64,000 nt of DNA, from assembly GCA_009746045.1 (NCBI GenBank), contig RPFO01000041.1:3144613-3208612 (forward strand). Reading direction: 5' to 3'. Shown piece by piece: positions 46,290 through 61,129 of the stretch. Origin of the DNA: Mesostigma viride (Eukaryota > Streptophyta > Mesostigmatophyceae > Mesostigmatales > Mesostigmataceae). Within the stretch, counting starts at the first letter, position 1; each line of letters opens with the position of its first letter. The translations under genes were made by a program, and so were the position numbers. A model generated the notes under the pieces. It was given only the letters and a program-made list of their open reading frames with translations, was not told where the DNA came from and did not search any database.

Positions 46290-47711
46290 TTAATGAATTA
46301 ATTAATAGACACGTGACTGCGTCACGTGAGCATAAGTCCTCAGTGGGAGGGGAACATGGGATGGAATGGATGGTATAAGCTATCTAGGTCCTAGTTACAG
46401 GGGTGTGGGCACCGCGGCCCGAATCGCTATGAATGCCACACTTGGTCACACGCGGAGCCCCCACAGACTTGGGGGTGGTCTCCTTCATCACTACTTGCCA
46501 TCTATCCTTGCGCACCATCTGCCTCCATATTACAGACAAACCAGGAGGCTGCCCCGGGGTGAGCCCGTCACGTCTAGTGTAGCACATGTCCATGCCGAGT
46601 CTATCACGAAATGTCCACGGGTGGCGGCCCTGCCGCGCGCGGCCGGGGGCACGCCAGGTTAGGACAGATCGCCCAGGCTGGGCGGGCTGGGTGCCAGCTA
46701 GTCTATCTGAGGTATCTACCTGATCGGTGCGGGCCAGGTGCCCGGCTAGGCCCAGGCGCCTGTGCCTAATAATGTGGGTAACATAGGGCAAATCAGCGTA
46801 CAAATCCTCATTACTAATGTGCAAACCAAAGGGGATGTTAAGGGCCTTGCGCAGCATCTTGGTGACGGCGCCGTCGAGTCGTTGCTCCAGCTCGATCCTG
46901 CGTCAGTGTCCACGTCTCGGCGCCGTAGGTCAGGATCGTCAGAATGACGACCTTGAAGAGGTCACGCTTGACGATCCGGGGTAGGGCGGGGTTGCTCCAC
47001 CAGCGGCGGTGGTCATGGAGGTGCGCCCACGCCATGCCGATCCGTGTCGTCATGTCGTCCTCGCAGTCGCGGGGAGCCAACTGCCGAGCAGCTTGAAGCG
47101 GCCTGAAGGAGGGTAGTTGACCTCGGCATCGTCTAAGAGGCGGAGTGTGGGTGGGGGCCCTGCCATGCCGAGGGCCAGGGCCTCCGTTTTGGGGCTGATT
47201 TCTAGACCAACCGCCCGAGCCTCGAGCGCCAGGCAGACTCCGGCTTCTCGATGAGCGTGATGTCGTCGGCATAAATGAGGTCAGCTAGTAAATTCTGCTT
47301 GTTAGTCGGCCCCCCTTCTCCAGGCTCGTTCGTGATCGCTAGGCCAGAGGCACGGCCTGCAATGCTAGCAAAGCGAGCACGTGCCTGGCGCATAACATAA
47401 TCCACTACAATAGTAAACAGGTACGGCGACAGGACGCAACCCTGCCAGACGCCGGTCTGCAGTGGGCATGGCAGGGTAAAGCCGTGTTGAGTGCGCACCG
47501 AAGTGGTCGACCCCTCATACAGCGTGCGGATGACGGTAATCAGGGGAGTGGGGACGCGAGCGCGAGCAAGTACAGCCCATAGAGCGTCCCGGAGGACAGA
47601 ATCAAAAGCCTTGATGAAGTCGTCGAAGATCAGGATGGGGGGAAACTCACCAGGTTGCAGGAGAGCGATTTCCTCGAAGAGGCGACGCGCGACGAAGATG
47701 GCCATGACGGT
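46290..47711 (-). pseudogene. LINE-C ORF2, 3' half: degenerate reverse transcriptase
   Basis: Minus strand, continuing the reading frame broken at 56263. It reads NTVMAIFVARRLFEEIALLQ, motif A IFDDFIKAFDSVLRDALW, TGVWQGCVLSPYLFTIVVDY, then LADLIYADDITLIE (YADD near 47270). Frame changes follow near 47220 and 46900 before 'RRLGLAGHLARTDQVDTSDR' and the C-terminus. The 3' end at about 46290-46349 has the 'cactgaggacttatgctcac' box and a TTAA-like tail. It is related to LINE-A and LINE-B. It was already decaying, or is error-prone in assembly, when the LTR element landed. Confidence 0.85.
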
Positions 47712-47716
47712 GTTGC

Positions 47717-48171
47717 AGTTGGAACGAGTCTCACGACGATGGACAACTGCCGAAAGCTGAAATGGAAGGATGGTTGTATTAGCAATAATACAATGAGAGT
47801 AGTGTAAGCTGAGGGCTCAGAATGGAACGTCTGGGCAAACTCGGGTGCTGCGGCACTCCCCAGTGCTACGCCTATATGCCTATGGCGGTGCTCACTGCAG
47901 CACCTGCCAGTGGACAACTGTACACTGCAATGCCATGCGACCACGTCACTAGCATCAACTACACTCGGCCCGTCAGACCCGGATAACCCGGACTTGGCGG
48001 GTCGAGCTAGAGTCTAGGCACAGTCTGGCACTAACCGCACATCGGTCCACATGACACCTCAGTACCGTACACCCTGCCGTACAGTACTGAGGTGTCCCGC
48101 TCAGCCGCGGTGGGCAATACGCGGCGCGCAGGCCGGAAATCCGTGTGTCAGCCTAAGCATCTCATCTAACT
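47717..48171 (-). repeat. 3' LTR
   Basis: 455 bp. Read on the minus strand it begins AGTTAGATGAG and ends GTTCCAACT, so the termini are AGTT..AACT rather than TG..CA. It contains a 16-bp-arm hairpin at 48055-48070 / 48079-48094 (cacctcagtaccgtac / gtacagtactgaggtg, one mismatch). The internal flank at 48172-48195 is purine-rich on the minus strand (GAAAGGAAAACATAATGGG), a plausible polypurine tract. Confidence 0.92.
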
Positions 48172-49287
48172 CCCATTATGTTTTCCTTTCAGGTTGAAGG
48201 CTAGCGACTTCAAGCCTGACCCTGCCCAGCTAGGAGACTGACTCCAAGCTGACTGAGGTGCTGAGCAACTGACACCCATACTGCAACATCTGGACTGAAA
48301 AAGATGGGCCTTAGAACTCGTGCAATACTTGTGATGGCATCACGTTTAGCTCAACATGCCCGGGGAGTTCCTCCTCCTCGCGAGCTCACAAGGGAGATAG
48401 CTATGCCTGTCTGCCTATCCAGGGAGTGCATCACCAGCCAAGAGAGCCATTGTAAAAAAATGCCAAGGTAACCGTTTAAGAGGTTCCATGTTGTTCCATC
48501 ATCATCGCCCACTCAGAGAAAAATACCCAGCCAGGCTGGGTCAACTGAGCTCAGGTTACCTGCAACCTGAGGAGTGACAGTGGACAGGTTTATTGCACCC
48601 TGCACTGTCCATGTTGTACCTGCACAACATGTGAGGACCAGCCACCCCTGCCCTGCACAGAGGGGGCTGAAGTCCTAGTGACAGGTGACAGGACTATGAC
48701 ATCCTGGACCTGGCCACGTTGCACCTGCACAACGTGTGAGGACCAGCCACCCCTGCCCTGCACAGTGGTGGCTGAAGTCCTGGTGACAGGTGACAGGAAT
48801 ATTTCATCCTGCACCTGTGCTGAGCACGTTGTACTAGACAACATGACAGCACCCATGCCTTTACTGCCACTGAACAGTGAGGCCAGGTGGCCCAGGAGAT
48901 CCACAGTGAACTGGGGTCCTGGGTAACCACCTGTCAAGGGAGCTTTGACCCTCCACTTGAATGGGAGGCACCTGAGCCACTGAGCTCAAGGCCAATCCAC
49001 CAAGGCATACACCCTAGTGGAGAAAGAATGTGAGATACATCCCATGCCCACCTATGAAGGTGGCATAACGAAATTCCATGGTGTTGAAAAAATCAAAACA
49101 GATTTTATTGGCATAGGGCACGCAGATGTATGAAAACAGACTCCAACCAACCCCCCTTGCTGGAAGCCACAACCTACCCCTTGGACCTGCCCAAGGGGTA
49201 CTGGGTTACCTAGGCGGCCCTGGTGAACAGGACCCTGCTAGGCGTCCCCCCTATGGGGCAGGGTTGCCTGCTTGCCATAGGGGTTCA
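48172..49287 (-). other. LTR element untranslated region with a ~108-bp duplication
   Basis: Between the RNase H stop and the 3' LTR. Units at about 48612-48720 and 48721-48830 share 'acctgcacaacgtgtgagga' + 'ccagccacccctgccctgca' and 'gtgacaggtgacagga'. No ORF with recognisable content. Confidence 0.75.
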
Positions 49288-50520
49288 TCAAGTGGTACAA
49301 CAGCTGATATTGTCAGCTGCCTGCTGAGGCACTTTAGTGAGTGCATCAGCAGCGTTGTGTTTGTCCTCCACGTGACGGGTGGACTCCCAGTAGGTGGACT
49401 CCTGTTTAAGGACCACCCAGTCAAGATCAGTGTGCACAGCATAGGGGTTAGCAAGGAAACTGAGGACTGACTGACTGTCAGTGAGCAAGTGTGCCACCAC
49501 CCCAGCATTGCTGCCTGCTTGCATCTGCAACCAAACCAGCACATGATTCAAGTACCTGGCATGAAGCACTGCTGACACCACTGCCCTGCACTCAGCAGCA
49601 TTGCTGCTGACAGCCTTGCGTCTATGCAACCGGCTGTACCATGAAATGAGAGACAAGGGTGCATCATCATTCTGCACAAAATACAAGCCTGACTCCCTTG
49701 CCTGCAACTTGGTAATCTGCCTGGACTCCATGGAACTATCCATCATAGCTTGGATGTGAATGGTTTTGTGGAGATCCAAGGAGTGCAAGATAAGGGGAGG
49801 GCCTTCCTGGAGAGTTTTGGTGATGGCTTTGTGACCTACTTGCATCAAGACATCATCATCAACTCTGCTAACCACAGCCAGGTGAGGTGCACACGTTGAG
49901 CACAACCACCCCAGCTTGCCTCTAATGGTAGGACAGGCTCCAGGTTTGATTTTTGTTTGCAAAACCTCCAAGCAGCTGTGCATGTAATCATTGGGAGAGT
50001 AAAGTGCACACACCCACTGGTTTTGATGCTGCTGGAGTTGTAACATTGTGCCACAAAATTTTATGGCAGTGGTGCCCAGCTCTACTTGCTTGCCAATCTC
50101 AAAATGCTGTGACACTTGTTGAATAAAATCATCTACAGCACGCCTTGGCCCAGCAATCAGCTGATCATCCCCATGCCACACAAAGGTGAGTATGCCATGA
50201 GGGTGTGGGACCACAAAGAAGCAAGGGTCTATGTCATCATATCTAGCCCCTAGCTTTTCAAACACAGCCTGAGCTGACATCCTGAAAATTCGAGGAGCTG
50301 ATTGCAGCCCTTCAACACCTATGTTAGCTTTCAGGTACTGCTGAGGGATGTGTTTTGCCCAAACTCTGGGAGTGGAGACTACATACACCTGACCATGCCA
50401 CACTTGTTGTGCTATCTCAGGTGAGCCTTTCAGAAAGCCCTTTTAATGTCTGTAGCCTTACATACATAGTCATCCCCATCATTGAGATGACCCACAAAGA
50501 CAGACAGCAAGATTTTTAGG
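49288..50520 (-). CDS. LTR element RT (C-terminal part) and RNase H, frame-broken at its start
   Basis: The frame reading YVCKATDIKRAF (copia motif A, usually 'DVKTAFL') near 50440-50480 meets a premature TGA where one base appears missing. From 50403 the frame is open: YVVSTPRVWAKHIPQQYLKA, SAPRIFRMSAQAVFEK, FVWHGDDQLIAGPRRAVDDF. The last is motif C with HGDD in place of the copia YVDD (near 50164-50175). RNase H follows: a first Asp in MMDSSM, then SWYSRLHRRKAVSSNAAECR (Glu), LLTDSQSVLSFL (Asp), HNAADALTKV (Asp), ending CCTT-stop. These copy element RNA to DNA and remove the RNA strand. Apart from the HGDD variation the catalytic acids are present. Confidence 0.85.
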
Positions 50521-50811
50521 ATGTTTGCTGAATGCCTGGCGTGTACAACTCTGCCTCTGTCAGATCAGTGGTGCCCTTGAACTCTGTCACACAAGGTCTA
50601 GCATGGAAAATGACTGACCCATCTGCTGCTGGCTTATGTTTACACACAAACTTCAGGCGCAAGTGCTTGCACCCTGCAGGCTTTTTGTCAATAGGTGTGA
50701 CAGGTGGAGTATGAGAAGGGCTAAGAGGATCTGGCACTACCCATTCTTCCCTGGCCTTGTTGAAGGCCTCCACCCATTTTAGGAATCCTATGTGTGTGCG
50801 ACAGTCTTGCT

Positions 50812-53436
<2,625 letters not shown>

Positions 53437-55807
53437 AGCGTAGTGTTTTTGTCAAGTTTGAGTTTCTCAAGGAAGGAACGCAGCAAGAACTTGTGATCTA
53501 GCTGCTGGACATCAGGACGTGCTTTGATGGCTAGCTCATATTTCTTGGTCTCAGCCACATAGTCTACTGAGGTGACCCTGTATTCCTCTACCCACCTGAA
53601 TGCCCCATATATGTCCACAGATGAGGGGGTGGAGAGGAGGTCAGTTAGCTCCTTCATGAAGCCTCCCAAACTGCCCTAGCCTGCGTGTCCTGCCACTTGG
53701 GATACCTACGCTGGAAGACAAGGATGAGATTCTGAATCTGAGAGGAGGACTGATGGTAAAAATCCCCCTGCATGAGAGATCCAAACCAATTCTTGACATT
53801 CAGTTCCTCCCTAGCCAGCTGAAGAGAGAGAAGTGCATGATTCCCCTGCTCCCTAGTATACCCCTCAGGCAGCCCCCTGACATTAATCCTATCCACAGGA
53901 CGGTTTTCATTGTATGTGGGCCACCTGGAGGGGGATGCAGGGGGAGAGGGAGAAGATGGTGTTGCTGCTGCAGCATTCACAGGAGAGACATGCTGAGAGG
54001 GAGTGCTACTTGAGTGAGCTGAGCAGGAGGGGCAAGCATGGGCTGTGTAGGATGGGTAGGCAGCATAGGGGTGGGCTGGGTGGGGGTGTGAGTCTGCGTG
54101 ACTTCCCGCCTCCTGCTGCGGGCCTCCTCCCAGTCATGGAAGGTGGGAGAGAGGGACACGTCATCGTCAGTAGGGTTAGTAAAATCATGATGCAGCCAGG
54201 TAGGCAACCACCTACCCGCCCCTTTCAGGATGGCATTGTGCAGGAGCTCCAGGAGTCGCACCAGGCGAACCCTGTTACCCTGCACCCTCCTTCCTGAGAG
54301 GAGGGCCTGCAGGGCAGGCAGCAAGTCGTCACACACCCTGCGTGTGTCCGTGGAGGTTGGGCAAGCCCAGGATGTGCGTGATAATCGCACACACCAGGCT
54401 GCCCGCCTCCGCGACGTGCATCTGCTGGCTCCTGTCGGCCAGCCCACGGAAGGAGGCTGTGGCAGCCTGTATGGCACGCCACACAGGCTCATCACCCAGG
54501 GTGATGAAGTCCCGACCTTCCAGATCGCCGTCCAGCCGTGCCGGCTGCTGCCCTGCCAAGGTGGGACCCTGAGGCCCCTCCGGCCCTGCCAGGGCCTTGT
54601 CCTTGTGCGGCTAGAGGGGGCCTGCCCCCCAGAGCCGCTGGAGGTGCCCGTGACACCCTCCATGGGGTGCCTCCCCCGCCAGCGCCGGAGGCGCCGGCGT
54701 CGCTGCCGGGGTCCCTGCGACCCCGGGAGCTGGCGTCGCCGCCGGGGTCCCTGCAACCCCGGTGGCCTCCTCAGCCACCTGGCCCCCCACGCTGGGCGGG
54801 GGAGCCCGCTGCTGAGGTTGGACCCTCTGACCTGCCAGAGGATCCTGGGTGGTTTCACCACCCATGAGCGTGGTAGGGGCGACTGCCGCCCCGCGCTCCG
54901 TCGCAGGCGGCATCGCAGCCGCCTCACGCCTCTCCGGGCCCCAGCCAACTGGCGTGACTTGGGGCCACGGCCCCAACGGAGTCAGCGTGATCTCCTGCTT
55001 GGCGACCACGCGCAGCGCCTCTCTCTGACGCTGCCTGGACGCCCACTGATCCACAGTGCCTGGGTTTCGCCTCGGCCGATTGGCGAAGCACCACATCCAA
55101 ACTGCCACCTGGATCAGGTGGAACTGCATCCGTAGACGACACTCTAGCAGCGTTTGCGCCCGATGAACCTCGATCGCATTCGTCGGCTCATCTGCAGTCA
55201 GCTGGAAACGCTGACGAATGATCCAGCCGTTCACCGAGATGAACGCTGGGATGTCATCTTCCCCGATTGGGAGAAGATGCGGTAAGCGCCCGAACTCGAC
55301 AGGCGGCGGAACATGCGCACCATACCGGTCGATGTCCAGGATGGCCATCTGTCGGCCCACCGAGAGATTACCAGACGTCGCAGGCGTCTGTGAAGAAATC
55401 TCGAGCGAAGGCCGTGGCCTCGCAGGCTGCACCTCCCCGTCCTCTTCCGAGGAGTCGCAGCGTTCACGACCCCCATCACCTGCGATGGGAGAATTACGTG
55501 CCCGGGGGACCTGCCCCCCGGGTGCCATGGCGGACGAGCCGCCAGTGGCAAACGGGCGTCCGCTCGCCATCCCCCGGGCGCCGGGCCCCACCTGCGGGGT
55601 CCGACGCCTGGGGTGGTCGGCGACCACCGTGCGGAAGGTGACGCTAGGCGTCACCCTCGCTGCATCGTTGGCGGAGGGCGTGCCCTCCGGCGAGAGTCGG
55701 GGGGAGGTGCGCCTGGCAGGCGCCTTCCCCTTGTTGTTGTTGTCATTGCCGTTGTTGGAAGCCATATTTTTTGTTTTTCGGAAAAAATAAAAAAGCTTTT
55801 CAGTCCA

Positions 55808-56262
55808 AGTTGGAACGAGTCTCACGACGATGGACAACTGCCGAAAGCTGAAATGGAAGGATGGTTGTATTAGCAATAATACAATGAGAGTAGTGTAAGC
55901 TGAGGGCTCAGAATGGAACGTCTGGGCAAACTCGGGTGCTGCGGCACTCCCCAGTGCTACGCCTATATGCCTATGGCGGTGCTCACTGCAGCACCTGCCA
56001 GTGGACAACTGTACACTGCAATGCCATGCGACCACGTCACTAGCATCAACTACACTCGGCCCGTCAGACCCGGATAACCCGGACCTGGCGGGTCGAGCTA
56101 GAGTCTAGGCACAGTCTGGCACTAACCGCACATCGGTCCACATGACACCTCAGTACCGTACACCCTGCCGTACAGTACTGAGGTGTCCCGCTCAGCCGCG
56201 GTGGGCAATACGCGGCGCGCAGGCCGGAAATCCGTGTGTCAGCCTAAGCATCTCATCTAACT
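55808..56262 (-). repeat. 5' LTR
   Basis: Same length as the 3' LTR with one mismatch; hairpin at 56146-56161 / 56170-56185. One base inside it on the minus strand, TGGACTGAAAAGC is a candidate primer-binding site, since PBSs start TGG; the tRNA is not identified. The Gag ATG follows about 45 bases downstream. Confidence 0.92.
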
Positions 56263-56336
56263 GTTGCGCCCAGGACGGAAGCCCATTTGACTTTCCCCTA
56301 GGTGACAGTCGAGAGCAGAACGAAGGCGGTTGAGGA
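56263..56336 (-). pseudogene. LINE-C ORF2, 5' half at the LTR-element junction
   Basis: Reading toward the LTR element on the minus strand: MILNRLRSALDCHLGESQMG then FRPGRN, which joins exactly to TVMAIFVARRL on the far side of the insertion once one gttgc is removed. Beyond about 56336 the LINE similarity stops; 56337-56590 has no recognisable coding and may be a deletion junction. Confidence 0.85.
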
Positions 56337-56599
56337 TCATGCAGTATGGGAAAAGGCCATACCAATAAAAGTAATTTTGATTTCGTCTTTTTAAAGAGGA
56401 TGTATACATCAGCTATAGCTATTGAAGAAACTAAATTTCCCATTTTATTATTATTTATTTTTAAATATAATGCAGCATCCATGGGGAGTCCCATTATAGG
56501 CAGAGCGTGGCTAAATTGGTAACCTGCATCATCCATAGGGGGCCATTATGAGCGCACATGCGCGTAGGCCACATGCTAGCTAGGCTAAGCCTTGCTAAC

Positions 56600-57560
56600 C
56601 TACACTACTGCTATATTCCCTAGACTGGGTTTGCTGTGGTGGCAGGGGGCGCCTGCCAGGGCTTGTGGTCGACGTGGATGACCGTTCCCCTCCAGTATAC
56701 CGGTTTCCCCCCTGCGCTCTGCCGGAGCTGAAGGTAGGTAGGCCATAGCTCGCGTCGCCGTTGTTGCTGGGCCAGGGTCAAGTTGTCGTCCAGCGTATAG
56801 CGAGTCCTCGAGAGCTTCTTGCGGCATTGACAGCTTATCCGTCATGTACTTAAAGGTGAGGAGCACGGGAGCCGGGCCAACCGTTACCCCGCGCGCGGGG
56901 AAGGCGGACAGCCGACATCCGCAGCTCACCACTGTGAGTTGCATGGGGGCAAGAATGTCGCGCCTAACGTGTTGATGCCGTGAGAAGCGTCTCCGAGGTC
57001 TCATCTGCCGGCTGGTCGAAGTGCTTGACGATGACATTGTGGCTGCGCTTGGTGAGGTCGGCCTCCTCCCGGAGGTCGAGTACTTGTTGCTTGAGCTGTG
57101 CCGCGATGGTGGAGGTGGTGGAGGTGGTGTGGTGCTTAAGCAAGTCCGCCCAGCCAGGTCTGGGTGGAAGGAGCATCGCTGGCCGGGCCAGCAGATGCCG
57201 GCTGGGCAGCGATGTCCTTCACCGCCTGGGCGGTGAGGCCTGCGGTGTTGTGCAGGCACTCAATGGCGATGGCGTTGTCGTGGAGGCGTTTGTCGATGTC
57301 GATGAGCTGGGCTTTGATGTCGGCAGTGGAGGTGGAGGCGGAAGTGGAGGTGGAGGCGAGTACTGAGGGTGGAGGTGGAGGCTATGCGGTGGTGCCGGAA
57401 AGGTGAGAGAGCTCTGACAGTAGCCAGCGTGCCTCCCATTGCTGCCACATCTGCAGCGAGGGGGGTCACGTCAGTGCTGCTGGAGGGCTTCCGTAAGGAT
57501 GGAACGGAGTGTGGATGCGGAGATGGATCAGGAGCCCAGATCTCGCCGTCAGAGTGCATG
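56600..57560 (-). pseudogene. LINE ORF1-like protein, frame-broken
   Basis: Minus-strand reading passes through three frames. The first has TADIKAQLIDIDKRLHDNAI and GLTAQAVKDIAAQ. The second has TIAAQLKQQVLDLREEADLT and SHNVIVKHFDQPADETSE. The third has RRDILAPMQLTVVSCGCRLS and PVLLTFKYMTDKLSMPQEAL. The order coiled coil, 'vIVkhF' segment and 'p.llTFkym..k' segment parallels LINE-B ORF1 (SRSIVVRYFQV, IRVTFANVASKVKVL). It is probably the ORF1 of LINE-C or a relative, with the endonuclease part missing between here and 56336. An N-terminal portion may extend to about 57900 (PDPKRSRPEASRPWTEPRFR). Confidence 0.6.
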
Positions 57561-58059
57561 AGAAGGGAGCAGAGGATGAGGTGCTGAAGGCGGGGGCGTC
57601 CACGGTTGGGGATGGTCCGTCACATAGGTGAGGGGACACCATGTGCCGTCTGGGAGGATGAGGCGGTCGATGCTGTGGAGATGGAGGGCAAGCTCGTAAA
57701 CCGAGGCTTAGTCCCCGGAGAAGAGGCAATGCATGGCAGTCGCCGGGGACTGATTGTTGGTCCAGTCGTGATCGTCGACCTTGAAAGGTTGGGGCCGAAA
57801 GCGCGGTTCTGTCCATGGGCGCGATGCTTCTGGGCGGCTGCGTTTGGGGTCAGGCGATGCCGATGGCGAGGCCGCAGGAGCCGAGTGCACTACTAATGCT
57901 TGAGTAGTGTCACCGCTGCCTGGTAGGCCGGGCGGAACTGCAGCCGGAGCTGCAGGCGAATATATAGATAGATGATATGCATTACTTCGAGGACCTGTAT
58001 GCTTGGACCGCCGTGTGCTACGGCCAGCCGGCCGGGTCAACTGGTTTACACTAATGATT

Positions 58060-59190
58060 GCAGATGGCACGCGCACCGACTTGTTGTCCACTTAGGTCCG
58101 GCACCCAGCAGGGCGACCCCCTGGGGCCCTTGTACTTTGCCGCCCCCCTCCAGGTTTGCCTCCGCGAGGTCCACGCCGCTCACCCGGCGGGATTGCCATA
58201 CTGGCATACCTGGCCGACATCTATACCTCATGGGCACCGTGCCGGACACCAACGCGGCCCTTCTGGCCCTGCAGACGGCCGTGGCTGCCATCAACCTCGA
58301 GTTGACCCTGGCCAAATGCGCGGTGTACTCGCCCCTGGGCGATTGCTCGGGCTTTCCGCCGCAGCTCCTGGGCCGGAACGCACGTCTCCGTGGTTAATTG
58401 GACGTCCTTGGCGTTCCGGTCGGCGACCCCGATTTCGTCATCGACGCCCTCCGGGCCGCCATTGAGGAGCGCACCGCCGAGGTCTTGCCATTGATTGCTC
58501 GCCTGCATGATTAGCAGCCCAAGGGGCTGCTCCTCTGGTTTTTTCGCGCACCCTCGCGTCGATTATTGGCTCCGGGGCGCCCTCCCCGCCCAGGTCCGGC
58601 TCGCTGCCGAGGGCCCCGACGAACGTATCCAGTCGGCCTTGGCGCAGCTGCAGTTCCCGGCCCTGATCTCCCGGCGCATTCTCTCCGCATCGCTTCCCAG
58701 GCTGCCCGGCCGGATGGGCGGCTGCGGTCTGACCCGCGTGGCCCGGCTGGCCCCGGCGGCGTTTTTGGGCTCTGTCGCTCAGTCGTGGGCAGAAATCTGT
58801 CGGCTCCTTCCCCTTTTGGCTACGGCGGCGCCTGACCTCTTGGACCCAGGGAGCCCCTACCCTTTCATCACCGCCATCCAGGATGCTTATGCTGAGATCC
58901 AGCAGGCCTGCACTACCGTCCGCACCGCTCAGGCCGCCCAACGCCGCCTTAGATCCTCGGGGCCCTCGATCCCTCTGTCGCCACCGTCCTCTCCCCCGCT
59001 GCATTCCCTGCCCGCATCATCGATAAACACCAGAAAACCTACGCGGGTATTCTGCACACGGCGTATTGGATGGCTCTTTTTGATGACCTCAACGCCCATT
59101 GGGTCGCGCGTGGCTGTTCTCACTCTTATTGCGGAGTGTGGGCTCGGCTTAGTACCTCCGAGCTCTCCCCATGGGCCCCCCTTTTTTCCT
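58060..59190 (+). pseudogene. Non-LTR RT pseudogene of a different LINE family (YLAD)
   Basis: 5'-truncated. Reads ADGTRTDLLS, then RSGTQQGDPLGPLYFAAPLQ (the 'G.qQGDPLGPllFA' motif), then AYLADIYLMGT where AYLDDI is expected, so one catalytic Asp is replaced by Ala. Then LELTLAKCAVYSPLGDCSGF, LDVLGVPVGDPDFV, LALIARLHD-like text, GPDERIQSALAQLQFPALIS, GGCGLTRVARLAPAAFLGSV, and finally KTYAGILHTAYWMALFDDLN. It contains in-frame TAA (58396) and TAG (58512) plus two or three frame changes. The sequence type differs from LINE-A/B/C, whose motif is YADD with GVWQGC. Confidence 0.75.
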
Positions 59191-59780
59191 GGCGCCCCAT
59201 TGCATTACCGAAAACCAAGGGTTGGCCCCCAAGACGTCCGGCTTTCAAGTTGGAGTGTAGCCCCGGGGCATCTAGCAATGCCGTCTAGTTTCATGTGCGC
59301 ACCAGTCAAAGTAGTTACCCTTCGCACAAACTCCAGCCACACATTTCCGTAACCGCCCTTTTGGCACCGCAGAAACTATTCTGTCTGATTCGGCCAGATT
59401 TCATCCAAGGAATCGGGAAGGAAAAATGGTGGCATCAGAAAAGGAAAACGTTGGAATCATTTTCAGCCTGAACTAGTACAACACTATCGTCCGTTCAAGT
59501 CCGGCCTCACGGCCCATGCGACGCCATGTCGACCCGCCCATGCTTAGCCTTTTGCGCTAGACTAAAGAAAAATGGTCCCGTTCTTGCCTAAGCAAAAAAA
59601 TGCACCTTAGCACCTGCTAGCCATGGTAAATTTGCTAGCAATGGCAGTCTGGGAAACTTACTAACCAAACGGCAAATCAATCCAATCTCACGTTCAAAAT
59701 GCCGCTTCCGTAGACATGTGTCGACTACTTTGTTTATGCGTGTGATTCAAACAAGCCAATTGTGACTTCCAGATTAGGAG
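59191..59780. other. No gene recognised
   Basis: No ORF, repeat or TIR of note between the RT pseudogene and the TTAA element. Confidence 0.4.
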
Positions 59781-61129
59781 TTAACCCATAGTCCGCTGAC
59801 CCATTTTTGGCACTTTCATACCCCTGAAAATGAAAAAAATCATAACTCACAGGCCACAACTCCAAATACCCCCAACCAAGATGCTAGGAGTATCTACATT
59901 CAGAATATGCAATAATACCACGGCTTTATCAAAGCATTTGGATGATAGCTGTACTCAAAGTTGGCCAAAAGACGATCTTTTTTCCCAAGGAAAAGTCTAC
60001 CCCGGGCCCCCCCCTAACTTCCCAGGAAGGGTAAGGAATCTCAATACCAACATTGGACAACTTAGCTGGATAGTCCAATGGTGGTTTCCTTGGGTCAGAC
60101 CACCCGGATAACCCATTACCCCTATACAGCGTGCTCAAACATGTGTGTGGGTTACGCTCGTGTAAACAGCTATCTATGACATGTAACACAGTAATGCATT
60201 ATAACCAGCCATCAAAGGCTGCCAAAAGTGCTGGAATACAAACACGTTGCCTACCTGCACTGACGGAGTGATGTACTCCAAAGAAATGCCATAAACTGGG
60301 CACTTTCAGGGCTAATACCACTCTTTACAACAGGCATGGAAGCTTGCTAGAATATGCATGCATAAAATCGTCATTTATAATGCATGGGATACGTATTCCG
60401 CTGCAAACAACACGCAAATACGCTGTCGTACCTGGCTCGTTCATGCCCTACCCGGATTCCGCTGGCCGGGACCCTCATATCTCACACTTACTGATGCTCT
60501 TCAGGCAAAGGCCGCCATAGCCGCATACTGCATGATCCGCCATGACTACCAGGTTGATGTTCCGTGCAAAGATTGCCTCTAAACTAGTCCGCATTCTCAG
60601 CAAACGCTGCAGCTGACGTCCCTTACCCAAACTGGATGCCCGGGCTGGCGCAGATTGCCCGGTCATAGGGAGAAAATCGACCTATGATAAGCTATGAATG
60701 ATCTGGAACTGACGACCAGGAAAGTTCTATTTTCCTACCTGTATTTTCCCAACCCTATAAATCTGGCCGTGCCTGACCTACGAAAATCATGCATCGTCAT
60801 TTTGAGCAACATTCTGAACCGTTTCAAGCCGCGAGACGCAAAAATTTTGTGACTGAGCGGCACGTTGGCAGCCAAATCTCATTACGCGCGCGCACGAGCG
60901 AAAATTTCCCGCCAAAGTCACGTGATACATTCTCAATGCACGTTTGTAATTACCAGGCTATGGCGAATATTACCCCCAAACCTATGCATCACCTTCGTCC
61001 CTAAGTGTTCCCGGGCCCACCGGACAACTGTCCTCCGTCACAAGTGGCGTGGCGCTTGCGGCGCGGCGCAAAATTCGACCGTTAGTCAACCCCCCCGACA
61101 GGCCGGGGGGGTAGCAGACTATGGGTTAA
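59781..61129. mobile_element. Non-autonomous TTAA-flanked DNA transposon, copy E2
   Basis: TTAA at 59781-59784 and 61126-61129 encloses 1341 bp. The ends are CCCATAGTCCGCTGACCC and, inverted, CCCATAGTCTGCTACCCC, a TIR of about 16 bp with one or two mismatches. A G-run palindrome (acccccccgacaggccgggg) lies just inside the right end. No transposase ORF. CCC termini and the TTAA duplication fit piggyBac-like elements. Confidence 0.82.

Noticed and set aside
54230-55135. 301-codon plus-strand ORF
   Set aside because: Antisense to the LTR element Gag; high GC makes complementary frames open.
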